Shown here: positions 17,181 to 24,735 of the stretch, in pieces | Numbering within the stretch: the stretch's first letter is position 1 | Layout of the letters: each line of letters begins with the position of its first letter | Source of the DNA: Candidatus Obscuribacterales bacterium | Lineage (GTDB): Bacteria > Cyanobacteriota > Vampirovibrionia > Obscuribacterales > Obscuribacteraceae | Length of the DNA stretch: 64,000 nucleotides | Assembly: GCA_019750335.1 (NCBI GenBank) | Contig: JAIEOQ010000002.1 | Coordinates: 434,001-498,000, forward strand | Direction of reading: 5' to 3' | Program-made: the position numbers and the translations under genes | The notes under the pieces: generated by a model | Database searches by the model: none | Told to the model about the DNA's origin: nothing | The model's input: the letters and a program-made list of their open reading frames with translations, nothing else

Positions 17181-18966
17181 TCGTTTTTGCCCGCTCATAC
17201 ATGAGCACAGCGGACAAATAATCATTGTTCCGCCAAAGCGAATAAGCATAACCCTCAAGAGCAGGCCGCACAGCCTGCTCTTTTTCCAAAAGCGGCCAGG
17301 CTTGTTTGTAGAGTTGAGCGGCTTGCCCGTATTGCTCTTGCATCTGCATGACAAAAGCTCGACAAAGAGCAATCTTCTGCTTGAAGCTCAAGAATTCAGG
17401 CGCGGCTTCCCCTTCAGTCAGCTTGGCCGCCTCGGCATAATTTTTTTCGGCCTCAGACCAATTTTTTTCATACCGATAAATATCGCCTAGATTGACTAAA
17501 CAAAGAGCATGATTAAACTGATTGCCCGATTTTTCCGCCTCATAATAGCGGCACGCCTGAGTGTACGCGCGGCGGGCATCACTATAGCGTCCGCTGATTT
17601 TTGTCGCATTACCCAACTTCAAATATAGATCTTCGCTCGGCTTTTTACATATTCCTCTTACTAAAACAGCTTGCTCAAACCAGGAAATGGAATTTGTCAC
17701 TTCACCCGCAGCAAAAAGTGCCTCGCCAAGCTCTTCGCAAGCCAGAGCATAATTCATGCTATTCATCTGCCCGGAGCGATTAAGCTCATTCACTCTCTGC
17801 CATTTTTTAGCCAGTAATGCCTGGTCCGCTTGTTTGCTCACTTCTGTTTGCCAAACAAAATTGGCGGAGGTGAATTCATGCGTTGTATAGAACCAAGCAA
17901 TTTTGGACCAAATGAAAGCGCCTCCGGCAGCAAACAAAAACAGAGCAAGAATTATATAGAGGAATGTTTTTCTCAAACCGTAATAAAGACGATAAAGCAG
18001 TCTTTCCTGCCGGCTGGCAAATTTTGCCGAGACTGAGCCGGGGAGTGCCTCAGCCGAAGTCAGCGTTTCAAGTTCCATAAGAGCTTGAGAAAAATCAGTC
18101 ATCGTTTGATAGCGTTTTTCCGGATCTTTTTTCAAAGCCTTAAAAACAACGGCATCAAGCGCATCAACAAGATTTTTATCAACACCTTCGATAATCAATG
18201 GCAAGGGAGCGCTCGTCCCATGCTTCTTTAACATCTCTTCAGCGCTGCCTTTGCCGTAAGGATGCTGCCCGCTTAAAGTCTCATAAAGCATGCAACCGAT
18301 TGAATATATATCCGAGTTCTTATCGACTGTCCGACCGGCGCACAGCTCCGGACTGACATAGGCCGGGTCGAGAGTGGTTGTACCGCTGCGCAAAGCGCTT
18401 TTAATCGACTCGCCGTCCAATTCACCAAGTCGTCCCATCCCGAAATCCAAAATTTTACTGCCGGAAGCCTGATCAATTGCCGGCAATATTATATTGCTCG
18501 GCTTAAGATTCCCGTGATAAATACCCTTGTCGTGAGCATAAGCCAAAGCGTTGCATAGCTCGGCAAACAGCTTTAGGGTTTGCTTAACTGGTAACTTTTT
18601 TCTCTCTTTGAGCGTTTGAGCAAGAGTCGGTCCGGACAAATAATCTATGACCAGATAAGGACTTGATTGTTCACCACCGGTAGTACCGAAACCGTATATT
18701 TTGGCAATGTTCGGATGCTCCAATGCGCTGGTCGATTGAGCAATGCGCTTAAAATTGAGCAGATTGGTACGATCACTCACCATCCTTGCCGGAAGCACCT
18801 TAACAACGACATCACGATCCAGCATTGAATAGCGGGCTTTAAAAACCAAGGACATAGCCCCGCGCCCGATTAATTCTTGAATTTTATATTGAGAATCGAG
18901 AAGTACACCGATAAGCCGCTGCGGATCTTCCGGCATTTCATATTGAGAAGCGTGGTTTTCCTTCAT
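17173..18966 (-). CDS. Probable Ser/Thr pseudokinase with membrane anchor and TPR tail
   Basis: 597 residues. Residues about 25-300 are a Hanks-type kinase fold: glycine loop IGRGAMSLVF, VVVKVLP with Lys56, and DFG at 174-176. The catalytic loop reads HGNLKPSN (151-158), so the HRD aspartate is Asn153, and the alphaC glutamate position is Ile75. This argues for little or no phosphotransfer. One membrane helix (about 335-356) is followed by TPR-like repeats to the C-terminus, predicted to face out of the cytoplasm. A GTG 6 nt upstream is an alternative start. A scaffold or sensor role is inference. Confidence 0.85.
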   Translation of the reverse strand: MKENHASQYEMPEDPQRLIGVLLDSQYKIQELIGRGAMSLVFKARYSMLDRDVVVKVLPARMVSDRTNLLNFKRIAQSTSALEHPNIAKIYGFGTTGGEQSSPYLVIDYLSGPTLAQTLKERKKLPVKQTLKLFAELCNALAYAHDKGIYHGNLKPSNIILPAIDQASGSKILDFGMGRLGELDGESIKSALRSGTTTLDPAYVSPELCAGRTVDKNSDIYSIGCMLYETLSGQHPYGKGSAEEMLKKHGTSAPLPLIIEGVDKNLVDALDAVVFKALKKDPEKRYQTMTDFSQALMELETLTSAEALPGSVSAKFASRQERLLYRLYYGLRKTFLYIILALFLFAAGGAFIWSKIAWFYTTHEFTSANFVWQTEVSKQADQALLAKKWQRVNELNRSGQMNSMNYALACEELGEALFAAGEVTNSISWFEQAVLVRGICKKPSEDLYLKLGNATKISGRYSDARRAYTQACRYYEAEKSGNQFNHALCLVNLGDIYRYEKNWSEAEKNYAEAAKLTEGEAAPEFLSFKQKIALCRAFVMQMQEQYGQAAQLYKQAWPLLEKEQAVRPALEGYAYSLWRNNDYLSAVLMYERAKTTK

Positions 18967-19017
18967 GCTCACCTATGAATCTGGCATCTAGCTATATATT
19001 ACCGCAGTGTAATCAGA

Positions 19018-19054
19018 AGAGAAGCGGCTGGTTGTTATAACCAGCCGCTTCTCT
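19018..19054 (-). terminator. Long inverted repeat, probable terminator
   Basis: A perfect 16-bp stem (AGAGAAGCGGCTGGTT and its complement) with a 5-nt loop lies 21 nt after the stop of the minus-strand gene at 19076. There is no strong U-tract on the minus side. On the plus side the sequence AATATCTATTTTT follows. It separates that gene from the divergently placed kinase promoter. Confidence 0.65.
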
Positions 19055-19075
19055 AATATCTATTTTTAGTATCGT

Positions 19076-19285
19076 TTAGTTGTCTTCGTCGCAATACTCT
19101 TCGTCATCACAAAGTTCTTCTTCTTCGCTAGCATTGCAAGCGGCAACAAAAAACTTGGTAGCGACTTGAGCGGCAACATCTGGCGAAACGCCTACTTCAT
19201 TAAGTGTTTTCACCCAATGAACAATCTCGTTCAACATACTTCTATCGAGCCCGGATTCTTGCTCGAGGACAGCGTTAGATGGCAT
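19076..19285 (-). CDS. Small acidic protein with Cys-rich acidic tail
   Basis: Unrecognised 69-residue protein. Residues 10-48 look helical (SMLNEIVHWVKTLNEVGVSPDVAAQVATKFF). The last 18 residues are acidic with two cysteines (EEEELCDDEEYCDEDN), plus a third just before. No signal peptide. GAGGAAG lies upstream of the ATG. The composition would suit metal or cation binding, but nothing proves that. Confidence 0.6.
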   Translation of the reverse strand: MPSNAVLEQESGLDRSMLNEIVHWVKTLNEVGVSPDVAAQVATKFFVAACNASEEEELCDDEEYCDEDN

Positions 19286-19463
19286 CCTATCTTCCTCTTG
19301 AACTAAAGTGTTATATACACAATGCTACTGCGCCAGCCGCTCTTATTCCAGAGCCGATGTTTTATTTATCCCTAATTCCAAGCCGCTTCAGGCAAATCGA
19401 ACTTAATCAAACGCAATCAGACACACTCTCTAAATCACGTAGTAAGCAGGATTCGACAAATAC

Positions 19464-19736
19464 TTAAGTAACACTGCTCGACTTTACTTCTTCAACAAGC
19501 TTGTTGGAAAATTCTTGGACAGACTCAATGCTGATCATCTGCACTTTTAATGCTGTTATTTCCTTTTCCAAGAGCTCTATACGCGAATTTAACTCTTTAA
19601 GTTGTTTCCGGCTGCCATCCTTACCGGCAATACGATCGGCAAGAGCAATAAACAATGGACGCAATAAAAGACACGGCAATCCAACAATAATTGCCGTAAT
19701 TACAGCAATAAAACAAAGGATCTCTTGAGCACTCAT
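19464..19736 (-). CDS. Small membrane protein with coiled coil
   Basis: 90 residues from the ATG at 19736. One N-terminal membrane helix (residues about 4-28, ILCFIAVITAIIVGLPCLLL) is followed by a basic stretch (DRIAGKDGSRKQ) and a Leu/Glu heptad region (LKELNSRIELLEKEITALKVQM). Family not recognised. It lies 19 nt after the TPR gene at 19756, whose 3' end holds an AGGAAGG about 16 nt before this ATG, so the two are likely co-expressed. Confidence 0.65.
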   Translation of the reverse strand: MSAQEILCFIAVITAIIVGLPCLLLRPLFIALADRIAGKDGSRKQLKELNSRIELLEKEITALKVQMISIESVQEFSNKLVEEVKSSSVT

Positions 19737-19755
19737 GTTTAAATTACCAACCTTC

Positions 19756-20571
19756 CTAAAATCCAATGTTACGCTTAAGCGCCTGTATTCTCTCGCTAAT
19801 ACTGCCTTCACCAATATGGCCGGTAGTTTCATTCTCCAATTTTTCCAGCCTTTTAATTACAGGCAAATCAGCATATTTAACACCGTGGACTTTCATTTCT
19901 AAAAGAGCCAAACGTTCTTCGATTGTACCTTCATCAACTACAGCCTGCTTTGCTGGCGGAGTTGGAACTGGCTCTACTTTTGTTTGAACCGGAATATTAG
20001 TTGCCGATTGAGCCGTACTATAAGTCGGATACATGACCGTACCGGAAACGAAAACAGCCTTCTTTTCGGCGACTCCGCCTTGCATCGGTTGGCTTTGGGG
20101 TTGAGCAATCATTACTTCATTTTTCGGCTCAGTTTTGTTCTTGCCCTCCGGTTCAGAGGCTGCTTTCTCCGACGGTGATTGATCTAAATCTGCCGCTGGC
20201 GTTTGTTCCATGGTTCTGCGGCACAGATTTAAGTTATAACGAGCTTGAGCATGCTTCGGCTCAATTGCCAAGGCTTTCTGAAACTGTCCTAAAGCAGCTT
20301 CAAAATGGTTTTGTCGATAAGATTGAATGCCCCAATTGTTGTAGCACTCAACAATATTGTGCTTGACCACTGAATTTTTCGGATCAATTGTTTTTGCCGC
20401 TTCGTATTCATGTAAGGCTTCTTGATACTGCCGCCGTACCATACACTGATTACCGCGATTCACATGCTCCGCCAGTCCAATATTGTCAGCCGGCTGCGCA
20501 TAAGATCGACTGCCAAAAACAATCAAGCTTAAAAGTACGAACGAAACAAAAAAATGAGCGGCACTTCTCAT
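19756..20571 (-). CDS. Exported TPR protein
   Basis: 271 residues. Signal peptide at the ATG start 20571 (RSAAHFFVSFVLLSLIVFGSRSYA). A longer TTG frame exists but lacks a leader-like beginning. Residues about 35-125 form two to three TPRs (EHVNRGNQCMVRRQYQEALHEYEAAKTIDPKN; GIQSYRQNHFEAALGQFQKALAIEPKHAQARYN). A low-complexity Pro/Gln/Val linker follows, then a Leu/Glu-rich C-terminal segment (IEERLALLEMKVHG; LPVIKRLEKLENE). Probably an envelope interaction protein. Confidence 0.8.
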   Translation of the reverse strand: MRSAAHFFVSFVLLSLIVFGSRSYAQPADNIGLAEHVNRGNQCMVRRQYQEALHEYEAAKTIDPKNSVVKHNIVECYNNWGIQSYRQNHFEAALGQFQKALAIEPKHAQARYNLNLCRRTMEQTPAADLDQSPSEKAASEPEGKNKTEPKNEVMIAQPQSQPMQGGVAEKKAVFVSGTVMYPTYSTAQSATNIPVQTKVEPVPTPPAKQAVVDEGTIEERLALLEMKVHGVKYADLPVIKRLEKLENETTGHIGEGSISERIQALKRNIGF

Positions 20572-20646
20572 GGTCAAGCTATTTCTAAAATCGCGGTATC
20601 TTGACAAGATTCTAGCAGCCCTGTCAAGCCCCGACTAGAACTGCTA

Positions 20647-20880
20647 TTACTCGTCGATATAATTTTCCCAATATTCGCTTCTTTCTTGCCAGCTGCAGGG
20701 GGCATTGCCGCAAATCAAAGTTACTTTGGAGCCAGCAGCTTGAGTGTGCGAATCTCCGGCACCATCCCAAACAGAATCCATGGTTTCCACATACTTATCA
20801 AATTTTTGAACTGCCTTTTTGCATTTCGGACAAACAATCTTTTTTTCCGAAATCAGTCCTTTGATTTTTTCAACAGACAC
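20647..20880 (-). CDS. Small zinc-ribbon-like protein
   Basis: 77 residues. GTG start with TGGAGG 6 nt upstream. An N-terminal CPKC (residues 17-20) and a later CGNAPC pair (residues 57-62) make a four-cysteine site that could bind zinc. The end is acidic and aromatic (SWQERSEYWENYIDE). Family not recognised. The SD overlaps the end of the PBP4-type gene, so it is translated from the same mRNA. Confidence 0.65.
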   Translation of the reverse strand: MSVEKIKGLISEKKIVCPKCKKAVQKFDKYVETMDSVWDGAGDSHTQAAGSKVTLICGNAPCSWQERSEYWENYIDE

Positions 20881-20892
20881 GTTGCGCCTCCA

Positions 20893-22413
20893 TTATTTTC
20901 GTCTAGGTCTTTTGCTTCTCTTCTTAACCTTAAAGCTCGTATTTTTGTGTGGTTGTTGCTCAAGAGTCACTTTTGCTGGTACCTTTTCCGCCGGTAAGCG
21001 CAACGAACCTAAGCTCTGCAAATGATCGATTAAACTGCCCAGGCTACCTCGCAGCTCCCGCACCGAAGGCGTATGCGCATTAATCATAATCGTTACGGCT
21101 AAAGGTTCGCCGGCAGCCGTAGTCAAAACACCGCTTATGGAGCGTACACTATCCATCGCTCCGGTTTTGTAGCGGAAAGAACCAACTTGTGCCGAAGGCG
21201 ATCCGTCCAGAGGCATAACATTGAGATAAATATGATTCGGACTGGTACGCATCATATATTTGTGAACCAGATTAATCGCATGTGGCGTGAAACAATTTTT
21301 TCTGGACAGTCCGCAACCGTCATAGAAAATCGCATCGCCAACCGGGACAGCTAAAGTACTTAACCAGCTGTTTAAACGCCCTAAACCCCGCTCTTCTAAA
21401 GTTGCTTTTTCAACACTTTTATTGACCGCCGGTAAATTACCTATGGTCCGCAAAAGTTGTTGCGCATAAAGATTATCGCTCTCTTTAAGACAGTGGCGAA
21501 CAATCTCACTAAGCGGTGCTGAATTATGTTCAGAAAGGAGTAAAAGCCCTTCATCCCTTGAATCAGAAGCGCCCAGGTGCCCTTTCACTTTTATTTTCAT
21601 AGACCGAACAATCGCTTTAACAATAGCCAAATTGTACTGTTCAGGATTACCGACAATTTGTCCGCCAACCGGCGCACCGACTGGATGCCAGTATTGCATG
21701 GTTTCATTTGCCGGATTAAAACAGATCCAAGAAGGACCGGTCGCTGCGCTTAAAAGAGAACGGATGAAAGCTCCTTGTTCCGGACTGTTTGAGAACGGTA
21801 ACAAAGGATAACCACGCGCCGGATCACGTCTGGCTAAATTATCATCAACAACCAGATCCGAAGAGCAGGGCATCCAATCCTGTCCCCAATCTTCCAAAAG
21901 CCAGGAGGTGACAAAGCGATCGCCACCGCCTAAAACCGGAGCAATTTCAATTTTGCCTTCGATTGTTTTGATCCCTTTAGCATCCAAGATCGATAGTAGT
22001 TGGCGCAAATCGCCAGTAGTCAGAGTCGGATCTTGCGCCGGTTCAATAAACAGGCTACCGACAAGCTTATCGCCGCTAATCTTTCCGGACATTTTCAAAC
22101 GAGTTTTAAAACGATAATCAGCACCAAGCAGATCCATCGCACAAGCAGTAGTAAAAACTTTAGTCGTTGAGGCCGGCACAAAACGACGGCGGCCATTGAA
22201 AGTAAAAAGCACTTGTCCGGAAGGAATATGAATGATCTCCAGCCCGATAAGTGAATGCTGAAGTTCAGGACGTTTTAACCAACCATTAGCTAAGTGCTCC
22301 AAAGGCTCAAGATAAAGCGGAGCTTCGCTTTGCTGCGAAAGAGCAGTTGCGCAAGGAAAGCCCAGCAAAAAAAGAATCAAAAGGGAGAGAAGGGAATAAA
22401 AGCTGTAACGCAT
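20893..22413 (-). CDS. dacB: D-alanyl-D-alanine carboxypeptidase/endopeptidase (PBP4, S13 family)
   Basis: 506 residues. It hydrolyses D-Ala-D-Ala ends or cross-links of peptidoglycan in the periplasm. After a signal peptide (RYSFYSLLSLLILFLLGFPCATA) the three penicillin-binding motifs are all present: S82-TTK85 in VPASTTK, S312-D-N314 in KESDNLYAQ, and K416-T-G418 in YKTGAMDSV. The large insert between motifs 1 and 2 is typical of S13. The C-terminal 40 residues are basic (KVKKRSKRPRRK), perhaps for wall binding. The ATG lies 5 nt after the stop of the TPR gene, implying one operon. Confidence 0.93.
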   Translation of the reverse strand: MRYSFYSLLSLLILFLLGFPCATALSQQSEAPLYLEPLEHLANGWLKRPELQHSLIGLEIIHIPSGQVLFTFNGRRRFVPASTTKVFTTACAMDLLGADYRFKTRLKMSGKISGDKLVGSLFIEPAQDPTLTTGDLRQLLSILDAKGIKTIEGKIEIAPVLGGGDRFVTSWLLEDWGQDWMPCSSDLVVDDNLARRDPARGYPLLPFSNSPEQGAFIRSLLSAATGPSWICFNPANETMQYWHPVGAPVGGQIVGNPEQYNLAIVKAIVRSMKIKVKGHLGASDSRDEGLLLLSEHNSAPLSEIVRHCLKESDNLYAQQLLRTIGNLPAVNKSVEKATLEERGLGRLNSWLSTLAVPVGDAIFYDGCGLSRKNCFTPHAINLVHKYMMRTSPNHIYLNVMPLDGSPSAQVGSFRYKTGAMDSVRSISGVLTTAAGEPLAVTIMINAHTPSVRELRGSLGSLIDHLQSLGSLRLPAEKVPAKVTLEQQPHKNTSFKVKKRSKRPRRK

Positions 22414-22418
22414 TATGC

Positions 22419-23630
22419 TCAAAAGTCTGTCGTCGAAATTGACGCCGTGGAGATGCCGCGAATTGAATTTGCACGGCTACGCAATTTGGCCGCGTGCGCA
22501 TTTTTGTTCAATCTTTCCGCGGCTACGGCATAGTTATCCAAAAGTGGGACAAGAGTTGCACTTTGTGGTCCATTTACGCTTTCAGCAATAGTGAGAGCAT
22601 TTTTCAGCAACGGCTCAGCCTCGGAATAACGTTTCTGTTTTAGATATAAATCAGCCAAAGCTGCTGAGGTCAAACCAACATCGCGATGTTGCCCACCAAA
22701 GTTTTGATTCAGCAATGTCAAAGCTTGCTTGTACAAAGTTTCGGCTCGCTCGGCTTGACCGGAAGATTCATATGAATGAGCTAAATTGCTTAAGCGTGAA
22801 AAAACTTCCGGACGTTTTAAGTCTAAAGTCTGCCCTGTCACTTCCAGCGACTGCTTGAACAAGGATTGAGCAACACTTTGATGACCTTGAGCCATGTTCA
22901 ATTTTGCTAAATTCTCATAACTGAAACCTAAAGCCAGATGTCCAGGCGGCAAAGTTTTCTGCCTCAACTCCAGAGCTTGGCGATAAAACTGTTCGGCCAG
23001 TTCCGGTTTTGATCTACCTTCATATAAAGCAGCGATGCTGTCAAAAGCTGCCGCCAATTCCAAGCTATCGTCAGCACGCACTTTTTTCATGCTTTCGTCA
23101 GCTTGCTTGAGCTTTGCCGATACTTGAGCATACTCACCATGTCCGGCAAAAAATTTAGCAAGCTCGGACATATGTCCATCGAGCTTCTGATTTTGTTTGT
23201 TGATATTGCCGACAAAGGCAAGCAGAAGTTTGCTCAAACGTTCTGCTTTAAGCGGTTGATTGTGGGCTAAATAAAAGCGCAAAACTTTAGCGACACAAGC
23301 AAGTACTTGTGGATGTTCTCCACCTAATGCTTTTTCTCGCGCACGCAGCTCACGTTCCCAATAGCCTTCAGCTTTAGGAAACTGTCCGCGCACTTCATAA
23401 AGTTGAGCAAGATTTTTTAAAGCTGCAGCCAAACGCAAATCTTTTGGATTAAAGCTTTCCGCTTCTTTAAGAGCAGCTAAAAAGTTCTTTTCGGCTTGTC
23501 CATAATTATTCTGCCCGAAAGCAACTTCACCGGCATCACGATATGTTTCGTAGGTCCCAGCTAATGCCCCAGGCGAGAAGCTGACACCGAGAAATGAGGC
23601 AATAATGATTGCTTGAAAAATAGAGCGCAT
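22419..23630 (-). CDS. Exported TPR-repeat protein (kinesin-light-chain-like repeats)
   Basis: 403 residues with a signal peptide (RSIFQAIIIASFLGVSFSPGALA). It is built of about seven TPRs of the 42-residue type, for example AEQFYRQALELRQKTLPPGHLALGFSYENLA and AETLYKQALTLLNQNFGGQHRDVGLTSAALADLYLKQ. No enzyme domain. It is the first gene of the unit that continues into the PBP4-type carboxypeptidase and the zinc-ribbon protein, so it may help organise wall-remodelling enzymes (inference). Confidence 0.85.
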   Translation of the reverse strand: MRSIFQAIIIASFLGVSFSPGALAGTYETYRDAGEVAFGQNNYGQAEKNFLAALKEAESFNPKDLRLAAALKNLAQLYEVRGQFPKAEGYWERELRAREKALGGEHPQVLACVAKVLRFYLAHNQPLKAERLSKLLLAFVGNINKQNQKLDGHMSELAKFFAGHGEYAQVSAKLKQADESMKKVRADDSLELAAAFDSIAALYEGRSKPELAEQFYRQALELRQKTLPPGHLALGFSYENLAKLNMAQGHQSVAQSLFKQSLEVTGQTLDLKRPEVFSRLSNLAHSYESSGQAERAETLYKQALTLLNQNFGGQHRDVGLTSAALADLYLKQKRYSEAEPLLKNALTIAESVNGPQSATLVPLLDNYAVAAERLNKNAHAAKLRSRANSIRGISTASISTTDF

Positions 23631-23709
23631 AAGCTCAGATTCTAACTTATTGACCGCTGTTTATGATTAATAAACCAAGAGCAAGACCGCTTTGTCTTGA
23701 CAAGCAACT

Positions 23710-24354
23710 CTAAGCTAATAGCCCTTTCAAATCCAGCTCTTCCAGGCTGCTTAGATGCATATCGGCTAAAGAGTGGTCTTGGTGTTTTGTTTCAGCACAG
23801 GGTATAGAAAGACAATGCATGCCAGCAGCTTTAGCTGCTTTTATACCGTTGAGGGTGTCTTCAATGACCAAACAGTCAGCGGGCTGAACTCCAAGCCTTT
23901 TAGCTGCTAAAAGAAAAACATCGGGAGCCGGCTTGCCGTTAGGAACTTCATCTCCGGAACTTAAGTGATGGAAATAATTGCGCACCTGCAAAACTTCCAT
24001 TACAAGCTCAATTGCCGGCATTGTTGCCGATGACGCTACAGCCATTGGCACTTTAAGATTAGTGGCTTCCTGCAATATACGCTTGAGACCTGGGCGAGGC
24101 TGGGCATCCGTACGCAGCAAGCGGCAAAGAATCTGCTCTTTATTCTGCACCAACTCTTTCGGTCCTAAAGGCAGGTTATAGCGCTTAATCAAAATATCGG
24201 CGATAGCAATATCTTTGCACCCAAGAAATTGCTGATTCTCTTCTTGCTTGTAGCCGATGCCGTAAGCCGAAAAGAATTCCTGGTAAGCCTTTAGATGAAG
24301 TGGTTCCGAATCAACGATGACACCATCCATATCAAAAATGAGCGCTTTAATCAC
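23710..24354 (-). CDS. HAD-superfamily phosphatase/phosphoglucomutase-like protein
   Basis: 214 residues, GTG start preceded by AGGA. Motif I is FDMDGVIVDSEP (nucleophile Asp8, acid/base Asp10). Motif II is VASSAT, motif III the lysine in NGKPAPDVF, and motif IV VIEDTLNGIKAAKAAG. The cap domain lies at residues about 16-85. This is the beta-phosphoglucomutase/2-deoxyglucose-6-phosphatase subgroup; the exact sugar phosphate cannot be assigned. It appears monocistronic. Confidence 0.88.
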   Translation of the reverse strand: MIKALIFDMDGVIVDSEPLHLKAYQEFFSAYGIGYKQEENQQFLGCKDIAIADILIKRYNLPLGPKELVQNKEQILCRLLRTDAQPRPGLKRILQEATNLKVPMAVASSATMPAIELVMEVLQVRNYFHHLSSGDEVPNGKPAPDVFLLAAKRLGVQPADCLVIEDTLNGIKAAKAAGMHCLSIPCAETKHQDHSLADMHLSSLEELDLKGLLA

Positions 24355-24402
24355 GGCAAGATTTCCTGGAAAAACTTTGTTTGTGCCACAATTTTGCCAC
24401 GA

Positions 24403-24540
24403 TTGACAACTAAATTTGTTTTATCCGAAGCCGACCACTAACGTGTCGGTATACCCGCCAAATTCGGAATAATTTTGTTACCGGTTGCGGGACCGGGGAA
24501 ACAAGGGAAAGTCGGTCTTTCGACGACCGACTTTTTTCCC
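24403..24540 (+). ncRNA. Candidate structured RNA ending in an intrinsic terminator
   Basis: Reading the plus strand by eye, several helices nest. AACTAAATT (24408-24416) pairs with AATTTTGTT (24471-24479) with one mismatch. TCCGAA (24424-24429) pairs with TTCGGA (24463-24468). CCGAC (24431-24435) pairs with GTCGG (24445-24449). A second hairpin, CCGG/CCGG (24481-24496), and then the terminator at 24508-24537 follow. No plus-strand coding sequence enters this terminator, so the terminated transcript would be this RNA. I recognise no known riboswitch consensus and found no strong promoter for it. Confidence 0.4.
24508..24537 (+). terminator. Rho-independent terminator upstream of the giant gene
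   Basis: A 10-bp stem, AAAGTCGGTC / GACCGACTTT, with loop TTTCGAC, running into a T-tract and CCCTTTTT. It faces plus, although the only gene upstream (the HAD protein) is minus. It therefore ends a plus-strand RNA without a coding region. Confidence 0.85.
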
Positions 24541-24595
24541 TTTTTGTAAGAGAGATTAGATTTTTTGAGCAAACTTTCGTACGTAGAATCCCCAT

Positions 24596-24624
24596 TTCTG
24601 TCACAGGAATTCCACAAGTATAAT
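24596..24624 (+). promoter_or_regulatory. Possible sigma-70-type promoter for the giant gene
   Basis: A perfect TATAAT at 24619-24624, with weak -35 candidates 15-18 nt upstream (CTGTCA or TTCTGT). Transcription would start near 24631, about 105 nt before the ATG and downstream of the terminator at 24508. Confidence 0.4.
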
Positions 24625-24735
24625 TTAGCGTTAATCCCATAGCCGAAGCTTATTTCGAGCTTTTACTAAGACAAAGGCAAAAAGACCAAACACCGCGCTC
24701 GCCGAAGTCTCCCAAGACAAATGAGGCAGGAAACA

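Noticed and set aside
19279..19467. A 62-codon plus-strand frame upstream of the acidic small protein
   Set aside because: No SD and random-looking composition.
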